This document shows, piece after piece, positions 1 to 5,153 of a DNA stretch of 5,153 nucleotides. The first letter of the stretch is position 1; the number at the start of each line of letters is the position of its first letter. Under the pieces are notes generated by a model, which searched no databases, had not been told where the DNA came from, and worked only from the letters and a program-made list of their open reading frames with translations. Position numbers and translations under genes: made by a program. This DNA is from Bacillota bacterium (GTDB lineage: Bacteria; Bacillota; Clostridia; Tissierellales; Peptoniphilaceae): assembly GCA_023394215.1 (NCBI GenBank), contig JAEXBH010000165.1, positions 1-5,153 of the forward strand. The letters run 5' to 3'.

Positions 1-1
1 G

Positions 2-1288
2 AATAGGAAGTTTCCTGTAGAATTCTTTGATGTTTTCGCTGAAAAGGGGATTGCTTTAAGGACCACCATATCAGAAATGGGGCCAATTTTACTTTCAAGA
101 CTTTTGGGCTTAAATGAAACACAGGAAGGTGTTTTAAATATAGCATTCAAGCTTGCCGATGAAGAAGGTCTTTTGCTTATAGACATAAAAGATTTGAGGT
201 CCATGCTTAATTTTGTGGGAGAAAATGCCGCAGAGCTTTCAAGTCATTATGGAAATGTTTCAAAATCTTCAATAGGAGCAATTTTGAGGTCTCTACTTGT
301 TTTGGAAGAGCAGGGAGGAGATGTGTTTTTTGGAGAGCCGGCCTTTGATATTATGGATTTTATCAGGACGGATGCTAAAGGAGAAGGGATAATTAATATA
401 CTTTCAAGTGAGAAACTTTTTAATTATCCTAAGCTTTATGCAAGTTTTCTTTTATGGCTTTTATCCGAGTTGTATGAAAATTTACCGGAAGTGGGAGACT
501 TGGATAAGCCTAAGATAGTATTTTTCTTTGATGAAGCTCATCTTTTATTTGATGAGGCATCAAAGGTTCTTTTGGATAAGGTTGAGCTTATTGCAAGACT
601 TATTCGTTCAAAGGGAGTGGGTATCTTCTTTGTTACACAAAAGGCGACTGACATTCCTGAGGAAATATTAAGTCAGCTTAGCAACAGGATACAGCATTCT
701 TTGAGAGCCTATACACCTAAGGAACAGAAAGATGTTAAGGCTGTAGCTGAATCTTTCAGGCAGGATGGGGAACTTGATTTGGTTGAGGAAATTCTTAATT
801 TGAAAACAGGCCAGGCTGTAGTATCGGTTCTTGATGAAGATTCAAAGCCTACATTTGCAAAAAAGACTGTTATATGCCCTCCTGAGTCAAAACTTGGTGT
901 AATAGATCCTTCTCTTATGCTTCAAATAATAAATAATTCATCCTTGTATGATAAGTATCAGGATTCTGTTGATAGGGAATCGGCTTATGAATTATTGGAA
1001 AAGAAAAAAATAGAAGACGAGGAAAACCTTTTGAGGCAAAAGGAAGAGGAACAAGCTCAAAAAGAGAGGCTGGCACTTGAAAAAGAGGAAGCGAAACTCT
1101 TGGAAAAGAAACAAAGGGAAGAGGCTAAATTATTAGAGAGAAGGGAAAGAGAGGAAGCTAAGGCTCAAGCGGCAAAGAGTAAGAAAACAAGCAGCTTTTT
1201 TGACAGATTTGCCAATAATATTGTTGGATCTGTCGGTAGGGAAATAGGTAGACAGATTACAAGAGGAATTTTCGGAACCAGGAAATAG
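2..1288 (+). CDS. HerA-like helicase/ATPase, DUF853 (YjgR) family; 5' end missing
   Basis: The frame is open from base 2, with no start codon needed inside the window. The ATG at 77 is internal, because the residues before it (PVEFFDVF, RTTISEMG) are typical of DUF853 proteins. About 428 residues are visible. Members I know, such as E. coli YjgR, have about 500, so roughly 70-100 residues including the Walker A P-loop lie off the left edge. The Walker B strand KIVFFFDEAH is at about 512-541, with its Asp-Glu at 530-535. It is followed by the conserved block FFVTQKATDIPEEILSQLSNR at about 629-691. Next comes a charged Glu/Lys/Arg coiled coil (about 1000-1185) and a conserved tail (VGREIGRQITRGIFG). 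The family resembles HerA/FtsK-type ring ATPases, probably cytoplasmic and acting on DNA; its physiological role is poorly defined. No NurA-like nuclease is adjacent. Family call is confident, function is not. Confidence 0.93.
   Translation, partial: NRKFPVEFFDVFAEKGIALRTTISEMGPILLSRLLGLNETQEGVLNIAFKLADEEGLLLIDIKDLRSMLNFVGENAAELSSHYGNVSKSSIGAILRSLLVLEEQGGDVFFGEPAFDIMDFIRTDAKGEGIINILSSEKLFNYPKLYASFLLWLLSELYENLPEVGDLDKPKIVFFFDEAHLLFDEASKVLLDKVELIARLIRSKGVGIFFVTQKATDIPEEILSQLSNRIQHSLRAYTPKEQKDVKAVAESFRQDGELDLVEEILNLKTGQAVVSVLDEDSKPTFAKKTVICPPESKLGVIDPSLMLQIINNSSLYDKYQDSVDRESAYELLEKKKIEDEENLLRQKEEEQAQKERLALEKEEAKLLEKKQREEAKLLERREREEAKAQAAKSKKTSSFFDRFANNIVGSVGREIGRQITRGIFGTRK
1085..1183 (+). repeat. 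Three 33-bp / 11-residue tandem repeats in the coiled coil
   Basis: Within the ATPase gene, three consecutive 33-base units (1085-1117, 1118-1150, 1151-1183) encode EEAKLLEKKQR, EEAKLLERRER and EEAKAQAAKSK. The first two match at 8 of 11 residues but differ at many synonymous positions; the third is degenerate. An 11-residue period is a hendecad, which suits a long straight alpha-helix or coiled coil. The repeat is in frame and interrupts nothing. Confidence 0.8.
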
Positions 1289-1348
1289 TAACAGACATTT
1301 TAAGATCGAATACAAGGGCAAAAATAAGTTTATATTAGGGGTGTCCAT

Positions 1349-1690
1349 ATGTTTAACAATGTTAGTTTCAAAGATGCATTCGTAATAGTTTTGGTGATTG
1401 CCTATTTGCTGTATAGGCTTGTTACTGTTTATATAAAGTTTAGGAAAAAACAAAATACGGAAGGTGAGGATTGTAAGGTTAAAGTTATTGCTAAGGGGAT
1501 AGAAAAAAATTATCCCAAGTGTTGCGGCACGGACCCCAATGTTTTACCGCCTACGGGTTATTTTGTTGATTTTTCCTATGGGGACAGGACGATTAGACTT
1601 GATGTAACCAAGGAAGATTTTGATATGATGGATAAGGGGGATGACCTTACGATAAGCTATAAGGGAAACAGGCTTATTTCATTCAAATAA
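1349..1690 (+). CDS. Small membrane-anchored DUF2500-like protein
   Basis: This is a 113-residue protein. Residues 11-29 (FVIVLVIAYLLYRLVTVYI) form one hydrophobic segment, followed at once by the basic cluster KFRKK. By the positive-inside rule the C-terminal part would be cytoplasmic. Residues about 43-112 resemble DUF2500: a VKVIAKG strand, then GYFVDF, a short turn, RLDVTKEDFDMMDKGD, and ISYKGNRLISF. Known members share this small beta-rich shape behind one membrane helix and have no established function. Cysteines lie at 42, 58 and 59. The start is supported by a purine-rich site (AGGGG, 1337-1341) 7 nt upstream. The gene follows the ATPase by 60 nt with no visible terminator or good promoter, so cotranscription is likely. 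Family call is from memory of the pattern; function unknown. Confidence 0.8.
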   Translation: MFNNVSFKDAFVIVLVIAYLLYRLVTVYIKFRKKQNTEGEDCKVKVIAKGIEKNYPKCCGTDPNVLPPTGYFVDFSYGDRTIRLDVTKEDFDMMDKGDDLTISYKGNRLISFK

Positions 1691-1740
1691 GAATAATTCT
1701 TAACATTTATCAGAGTTTTGGCAATTTAATAAAAAATATT

Positions 1741-1809
1741 AAAGTGAGGTTGTATTTTAAAGCTTTCTTACGTTTTTAAACTTAAGAGCTTTAAAGGAGA
1801 CCTCACTTT
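1741..1809. terminator. Composite hairpin, probable bidirectional terminator
   Basis: A 10-bp outer stem pairs AAAGTGAGGT (1741-1750) with ACCTCACTTT (1800-1809), extendable by one G-U pair. A second 9-bp stem pairs TTTAAAGCT (1756-1764) with AGCTTTAAA (1787-1795), separated from the first by a small internal loop and closed by a 22-nt loop. On the plus strand a short T-run (1807-1810, then ATC) follows. On the minus strand the tail TTTAATATTTTTTA is more T-rich. The hairpin sits between convergent genes, beginning 5 nt after the minus-strand stop codon, so it can serve both. The T-tract fits better for the minus-strand gene. The rest of the 124-nt gap shows no gene. Confidence 0.75.
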
Positions 1810-1814
1810 TATCA

Positions 1815-2234
1815 TTATATTTGAATATATTCTATATTGTTTTTTTCTAAAAGTTCTATGGCGTAGTCGTCCATCCTGTAGGCATTGCGGTAGTAGATTT
1901 TTGATATGCCGGCTTGGATAAGAGACTTGGTGCAGTTCAAACATGGAAAATGGGTAACATAGCAGATAGCGCCTTTGACACTGATGCCTTCCTTAGCACA
2001 GTATAGAAGGGCATTCATCTCTGCGTGAATTGTTGCTATACAGTGACCGTCTCTCATTGTATGGCCGATTTCATCGCAGTGGGCATTTCCGGCTATGGAT
2101 CCGTTGTAGCCTGTGGTTATTATCCTGTTATCCTGATTTACGAGTACACAGCCGACATAGGCTCTGTCACAGGTACCCCTTTCCGAAACGGATATAGCCA
2201 AGTCCATAAAATATTCGTTCCAACTTTTTCTCAT
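1815..2234 (-). CDS. comEB: dCMP deaminase (ComEB-type cytidine/deoxycytidylate deaminase family)
   Basis: This 139-residue protein is expected to hydrolyse dCMP to dUMP and ammonia, giving the substrate of thymidylate synthase; it is cytoplasmic and zinc-dependent. The signature is complete. HAE at 70-72 gives zinc ligand His70 and proton shuttle Glu72, and PCLNC at 97-101 gives ligands Cys98 and Cys101. The dCMP-deaminase features GYNGSIAG (42-49) and HC (52-53) are present, along with the typical N-terminal [10 protein letters not shown]. In relatives I recall, the residue three before His70 is usually Arg (RTIHAE); here it is Ala67. B. subtilis ComEB has about 50 extra C-terminal residues that are absent here, which is common in other Firmicutes. 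The start is fixed by a perfect AGGAGG (minus strand, 2248-2243) with 8-nt spacing. The gene runs divergently from glgP. The symbol follows the homologue and does not imply a competence role. Confidence 0.93.
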   Translation of the reverse strand: MRKSWNEYFMDLAISVSERGTCDRAYVGCVLVNQDNRIITTGYNGSIAGNAHCDEIGHTMRDGHCIATIHAEMNALLYCAKEGISVKGAICYVTHFPCLNCTKSLIQAGISKIYYRNAYRMDDYAIELLEKNNIEYIQI

Positions 2235-2264
2235 ATAAGATTCCTCCTGGATTAAAGTATAGAT

Positions 2265-2293
2265 ATTTTAACATATATATAATTTTACTTAAA
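2265..2293 (-). promoter_or_regulatory. Predicted promoter of the dCMP deaminase gene
   Basis: On the minus strand, TGTTAAAAT (2273-2265) is an extended -10 (TG, one base, TAAAAT). Seventeen bases upstream, TTTAAG (2293-2288) is a weak -35 matching 3 of 6 consensus bases. Transcription would start near 2258, leaving a 5' leader of about 24 nt with the ribosome-binding site inside it. A second -10-like TATACT (2261-2256) is less likely because its start would fall almost on the Shine-Dalgarno sequence. Confidence 0.45.
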
Positions 2294-2303
2294 TAGTAAA
2301 ATT
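2281..2303. promoter_or_regulatory. 23-bp inverted repeat, candidate operator between divergent promoters
   Basis: Perfect 9-bp arms AATTTTACT (2281-2289) and AGTAAAATT (2295-2303) flank a 5-nt spacer (TAAAT). The centre, 2292, lies in the weak -35 region of both predicted divergent promoters, which is a standard place for a dimeric repressor or activator. The arms are AT-rich, so chance is a real alternative in DNA of this composition. I cannot assign it to a known regulator. It lacks a T-tract, so it does not look like a terminator. Confidence 0.4.
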
Positions 2304-2315
2304 TTATGATATAAT
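2288..2315 (+). promoter_or_regulatory. Predicted promoter of glgP-fba
   Basis: TGATATAAT (2307-2315) is a perfect extended -10: TG, one base, then consensus TATAAT. The -35 is weak (CTTAAA at 2288-2293, 16-bp spacer, 3 of 6 bases), as is usual when an extended -10 is present. The predicted start near 2322 leaves a leader of about 38 nt and rules out the TTG at 2321 as a translation start. Confidence 0.65.
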
Positions 2316-2350
2316 AGGCATTGACGAAAATATGTATTCATATAGTAGTT

Positions 2351-2356
2351 GGGGGT
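2351..2356 (+). promoter_or_regulatory. Ribosome-binding site that decides the glgP start
   Basis: GGGGGT lies 3 nt before the ATG at 2360 and can pair with the 16S rRNA tail along its length, allowing one G-U wobble. The frame is also open from a TTG at 2321. The 13 extra residues from there do not resemble phosphorylase N-termini, and that TTG falls at or before the predicted transcription start. Confidence 0.7.
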
Positions 2357-2359
2357 AAA

Positions 2360-4741
2360 ATGAAAAAGATTAATAATGAAAATTTTGTAGACCTATTTAG
2401 AAATAGTGTCGAGAAGGCTTATGCCAAGAAGTTCGAAGAGGCAAGCGATGCTGAAAAGTATGCAGGCTTGTCAAAGGCTATTATGGAACTTATAAGTTCC
2501 GATTGGTTAAAAACTAAGGCTGAAAATGCTGATAAGAGAAATGCTTATTATCTTTCAGCTGAGTTTTTGATAGGAAGATCCTTGGGTAACAACCTTTTAA
2601 ACCTTGGGATTTTGGATCAGGTAAAGTCGGCTTTAAATGATTTGGGCTTAGACTTTGATGTTTTGGAAGATAAGGAAGATGATGCAGCTCTTGGTAACGG
2701 AGGACTTGGCAGATTAGCGGCCTGCTTTATGGAATCTGCGGCTACGGAGGGCATAGCCTTACAAGGTTATGGAGTTAGATATTCTCAAGGTATCTTTAAG
2801 CAAAAATTTGAAGATGGATTCCAAGTTGAACTTGGAGATGCGTGGACGGTAAACGGTGATTTTTGGTCAGTTAGAAATGACAGTGAAAAGCAGATTGTAA
2901 GATTCAGAGATTATGCGGTAAATGCGATTCCTTATGATGTTCCTGTTGTGGGTTATGAAAACGGAGTAGTAAATACTTTGAGACTTTGGCAAAGTGAGCC
3001 TATAGAAAATGGGGGCTTTAACTTTGAAAAGTTCAATAATTTTGAATATGATGAGTCTCTAAGAGATAAAAATCATGCTGAAGATATTACAAGGGTCCTT
3101 TATCCTAACGATATACAAAGAAACGGTAAACTTTTAAGACTTAAACAACAGTATTTCTTTGTATCGGCGTCATTGCAGGATTTAATTTGTAAGTACAAGA
3201 AGAAACATCCTGAGGACACAAGATTTGCAAAATTTGCAGATTTCCATATTCTTCAGTTAAATGATACGCATCCGGTTATAGCTATACCTGAAATTATGAG
3301 GATTCTTTTAGATGAAGAAGGGCTTGGATGGGAAGAGGCTTTTGATGTAGCAAGCAAGCTGTTTGCCTTTACAAATCATACAGTTTTACAGGAAGCCCTT
3401 GAAAAGTGGGAAATTTCTTTGATTCAGGAAGTTGCTCCGAGATGTATGGACATTATTTATGAAATAGATAAGAGACTTTTAGAAGATTTAAGAAATAAAA
3501 ATTATAATGACGGAAATATTGATGATTACAGGATTGTAAGAGGCAATATAGTGGAAATGGCTTTTTTAGCTACCTATGTTTCTATTAGTATAAACGGGGT
3601 TGCCGAAATCCATTCCGAAATTCTTAAAAAAGATACATTAAAGCAATGGTACAACTTGTATCCGAGCAAGTTTAACAACAAGACAAACGGGGTTACTCCG
3701 AGAAGATGGCTGCAATATTCAAATCCGGAACTTACAGCCTATATAGATGAACTTTTGGGTTGTGAAGATTGGAAGCATGACCTTACTCTTCTTAAGGGTC
3801 TTGAAAAATATGCTGACAATACTGATGTTTTGGACAGATTAAATGAAATAAAGCATCACAAAAAAGAGGAATTGGCTAAATATATACAAAAGACAGAGGG
3901 GATAGAGATAAATCCCGATTCTATATTTGATATACAGATAAAAAGACTTCATGAGTATAAAAGACAGCTTATGAATGCTCTTCATATAGTTGATTTGTAT
4001 TACAGGCTTAAGGAAAATCCTAATATGGATATGTTGCCGAGAACCTTTATATTCGGAGCGAAAGCTGCACCGGGTTACTTTAGAGCAAAAGGCATCATAA
4101 AGTTTATAAATGAAATTTCAAAACTGGTAAACAATGACCCGGACGTTAATCAAAAACTTAAAGTTGTCTTTGTACAAAATTATAGGGTTTCATATGCTGA
4201 AAAATTGTTCCCTGCAGCGGATGTTTCCGAACAAATATCAACAGCCGGTAAGGAAGCCAGCGGTACCGGAAATATGAAGTTTATGATGAATGCAACGGTA
4301 ACTCTTGGAACTCTTGACGGGGCAAATGTTGAAATATTCCGTGAAGCGGGTGTTGAGAACAATTATTTGTTCGGGGCAACTGAAGATGAGTTGGCAGAGA
4401 TTGCGGCTGATTATGATGCAAAGAAGTTTTATCATACACAAATGGATTTAAAGAGAGCTATAGATATACTTATAGACGAAAGCAAGATTTCTGATAATGG
4501 AAGGTATCATTTCCTTGATATCTATAATTCACTTGTTAATCCGCAAGGTCATGACAGAGCGGATAACTATTATATATTAAAGGATTTTGCTTCATATAAA
4601 GAAGCTCATGAAAAGCTTGACAGAGACTATAGGGACAGAAGGGCTTGGGCAAGAAAGACCCTTATGAACCTTGCAAACAGCGGAATGTTCTCTTCTGATA
4701 GGACTATCAGGGAATACGCAAACGATATTTGGAATATATAA
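2360..4741 (+). CDS. glgP: Glycogen/maltodextrin phosphorylase (alpha-glucan phosphorylase, GT35)
   Basis: This 793-residue enzyme uses phosphate to cleave terminal alpha-1,4 bonds of glycogen or maltodextrin, releasing glucose-1-phosphate in the cytoplasm. Length matches the family (E. coli MalP is about 797). Landmarks in order: YYLSAEF (63-69), the glycine-rich phosphate loop GNGGLGRLAACF (112-123), QLNDTHP (299-305), NHTVLQEALEKW (339-350), FNNKTNGVTPRRW (438-450), DIQIKRLHEYKRQ (524-536), KAAPGY (568-573) and the cofactor motif EASGTGNMKFMMN, whose Lys640 should carry pyridoxal phosphate. The reading frame is intact and no key motif is missing. No N-terminal extension of the kind phosphorylated in animal enzymes is seen. 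The sequence does not distinguish glycogen from maltodextrin preference; no other glg or mal genes are in view. It is transcribed from its own predicted promoter, and fba follows after 22 nt, probably in the same mRNA. Confidence 0.97.
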   Translation: MKKINNENFVDLFRNSVEKAYAKKFEEASDAEKYAGLSKAIMELISSDWLKTKAENADKRNAYYLSAEFLIGRSLGNNLLNLGILDQVKSALNDLGLDFDVLEDKEDDAALGNGGLGRLAACFMESAATEGIALQGYGVRYSQGIFKQKFEDGFQVELGDAWTVNGDFWSVRNDSEKQIVRFRDYAVNAIPYDVPVVGYENGVVNTLRLWQSEPIENGGFNFEKFNNFEYDESLRDKNHAEDITRVLYPNDIQRNGKLLRLKQQYFFVSASLQDLICKYKKKHPEDTRFAKFADFHILQLNDTHPVIAIPEIMRILLDEEGLGWEEAFDVASKLFAFTNHTVLQEALEKWEISLIQEVAPRCMDIIYEIDKRLLEDLRNKNYNDGNIDDYRIVRGNIVEMAFLATYVSISINGVAEIHSEILKKDTLKQWYNLYPSKFNNKTNGVTPRRWLQYSNPELTAYIDELLGCEDWKHDLTLLKGLEKYADNTDVLDRLNEIKHHKKEELAKYIQKTEGIEINPDSIFDIQIKRLHEYKRQLMNALHIVDLYYRLKENPNMDMLPRTFIFGAKAAPGYFRAKGIIKFINEISKLVNNDPDVNQKLKVVFVQNYRVSYAEKLFPAADVSEQISTAGKEASGTGNMKFMMNATVTLGTLDGANVEIFREAGVENNYLFGATEDELAEIAADYDAKKFYHTQMDLKRAIDILIDESKISDNGRYHFLDIYNSLVNPQGHDRADNYYILKDFASYKEAHEKLDRDYRDRRAWARKTLMNLANSGMFSSDRTIREYANDIWNI

Positions 4742-4763
4742 ATAAATTAAACAGGAGGAGCGA

Positions 4764-5153
4764 ATGATAGTAGAAGCTGGAAAAATGCTTAGAGATGCAT
4801 TGGAAGGTAAGTATGCGGTTGGCCATTTTAACATTAATAACTTAGAATGGGCGAAAAATGTATTATTGGCAGCGGAAAAAGGAAAGTCTCCGGTTATCTT
4901 GGGAGTTTCCGAAGGTGCAGGTAAGTATATGGGCGGCTATAAGACTGTGGTAGGTATGGTTAAGGGTCTGGTAGAAGAACTTAATATTACCGTTCCTGTA
5001 GCTATTCATTTGGATCACGGTTCATACGAAGGTGCTAAAAAAGCTATCGAAGCAGGTTTTTCATCAGTTATGTTCGACGGCTCACATTACTCTATAGAAG
5101 AAAATATAGAAAAGACAAAGGAAATTGTGCGTCTGGCACACGAGAAGGGCGTT
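4764..5153 (+). CDS. fba: Class II fructose-bisphosphate aldolase; 3' end missing
   Basis: The first 130 residues are present; the right edge cuts the gene. Family members of about 280-320 residues imply that more than half lies outside. The enzyme reversibly splits fructose-1,6-bisphosphate into dihydroxyacetone phosphate and glyceraldehyde-3-phosphate in glycolysis. Visible evidence: KYAVGHFNINNLEW near the N-terminus (16-29), SPVILGVSEGAGKYMGGY (42-59), the hallmark HLDHG (82-86) with expected catalytic Asp84 and zinc ligand His85, and VMFDGSHYSIEENI (102-115). The remaining zinc ligands would lie beyond the window. The pattern is closest to the Lactobacillales/Clostridia class II aldolases I recall. 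A tagatose-bisphosphate aldolase cannot be fully excluded from this half. The start is clear: AGGAGG (4753-4758), 5 nt before ATG. No promoter or terminator separates it from glgP. Confidence 0.94.
   Translation, partial: MIVEAGKMLRDALEGKYAVGHFNINNLEWAKNVLLAAEKGKSPVILGVSEGAGKYMGGYKTVVGMVKGLVEELNITVPVAIHLDHGSYEGAKKAIEAGFSSVMFDGSHYSIEENIEKTKEIVRLAHEKGV

Noticed and set aside
1133..1453. 106-codon minus-strand open frame across the ATPase end and the next gene
   Set aside because: It overlaps two supported genes and its product has no coherent domain. I treat it as a shadow, as with the minus-strand frames inside glgP at 4180-4441 and 4592-4834.
2..1690. HerA-based anti-phage system (for example HerA with a nuclease or Sir2 partner)
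   Set aside because: The ATPase is of the DUF853/YjgR type and its visible neighbour is a small DUF2500-like membrane protein, not a nuclease or NADase. The upstream side is not visible, so only the seen part is excluded.
1689..1701. Palindrome AAGAATAATTCTT at the end of the DUF2500-like gene
   Set aside because: Its one-base centre cannot form a stable RNA hairpin, it overlaps the stop codon, and it is easily explained by AT-rich sequence.
2025..2255. 76-codon plus-strand open frame opposite the dCMP deaminase gene
   Set aside because: It is antisense to a gene with complete catalytic motifs and has no ribosome-binding site or recognisable protein features.
2321..2346. TTGACG ... TATAGT as a second glgP promoter
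   Set aside because: The spacer is only 14 bp, and the start point would fall at the ribosome-binding site.
2321..2359. In-frame TTG at 2321 as an earlier glgP start adding 13 residues
   Set aside because: It lies at or before the predicted transcription start, has no ribosome-binding site, and encodes residues unlike phosphorylase N-termini. The ATG at 2360 has GGGGGT just upstream.

Overview
The window looks like ordinary chromosomal DNA of a low-GC Gram-positive bacterium (Bacillota, Clostridia- or Lactobacillales-like). Codons mostly end in A or T, the ribosome-binding sites are strong and purine-rich (AGGAGG, GGGGGT), and the -10 elements are of extended TGnTATAAT type. The dCMP deaminase and the class II aldolase both read like Firmicutes versions of their families. 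Nothing in the sequence fixes the genus.

Layout: (1) Positions 2-1288 (+) hold the C-terminal part of a HerA-like hexameric ATPase of the DUF853/YjgR family. Its N-terminus and Walker A lie outside the left edge. (2) 1349-1690 (+) encodes a small single-pass membrane protein with a DUF2500-like domain, 60 nt downstream and probably in the same transcript. (3) 1691-1814 is intergenic and carries a long composite hairpin (1741-1809) that can end transcription from both sides. (4) 1815-2234 (-) is a complete ComEB-type dCMP deaminase. (5) 2235-2359 is a compact divergent promoter region with back-to-back extended -10 promoters and a 23-bp inverted repeat over both -35 regions. (6) 2360-4741 (+) is a complete glycogen/maltodextrin phosphorylase. 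(7) 4764-5153 (+) is the first 130 codons of a class II fructose-bisphosphate aldolase, cut by the right edge.

The clearest functional grouping is glgP followed by fba. Phosphorylase releases glucose-1-phosphate from alpha-glucan, and aldolase acts further down in glycolysis. The 22-nt gap has no terminator, so one mRNA can link glycogen breakdown to glycolysis. The dCMP deaminase supplies dUMP for thymidylate synthesis and is linked to glgP only through the shared promoter region. The first two genes have no evident link to carbon metabolism.

No mobile element, CRISPR array, RNA gene or defence island is visible. I see no convincing new system. The points most worth checking are the divergent palindrome, the convergent hairpin and the cysteine-containing small membrane protein.
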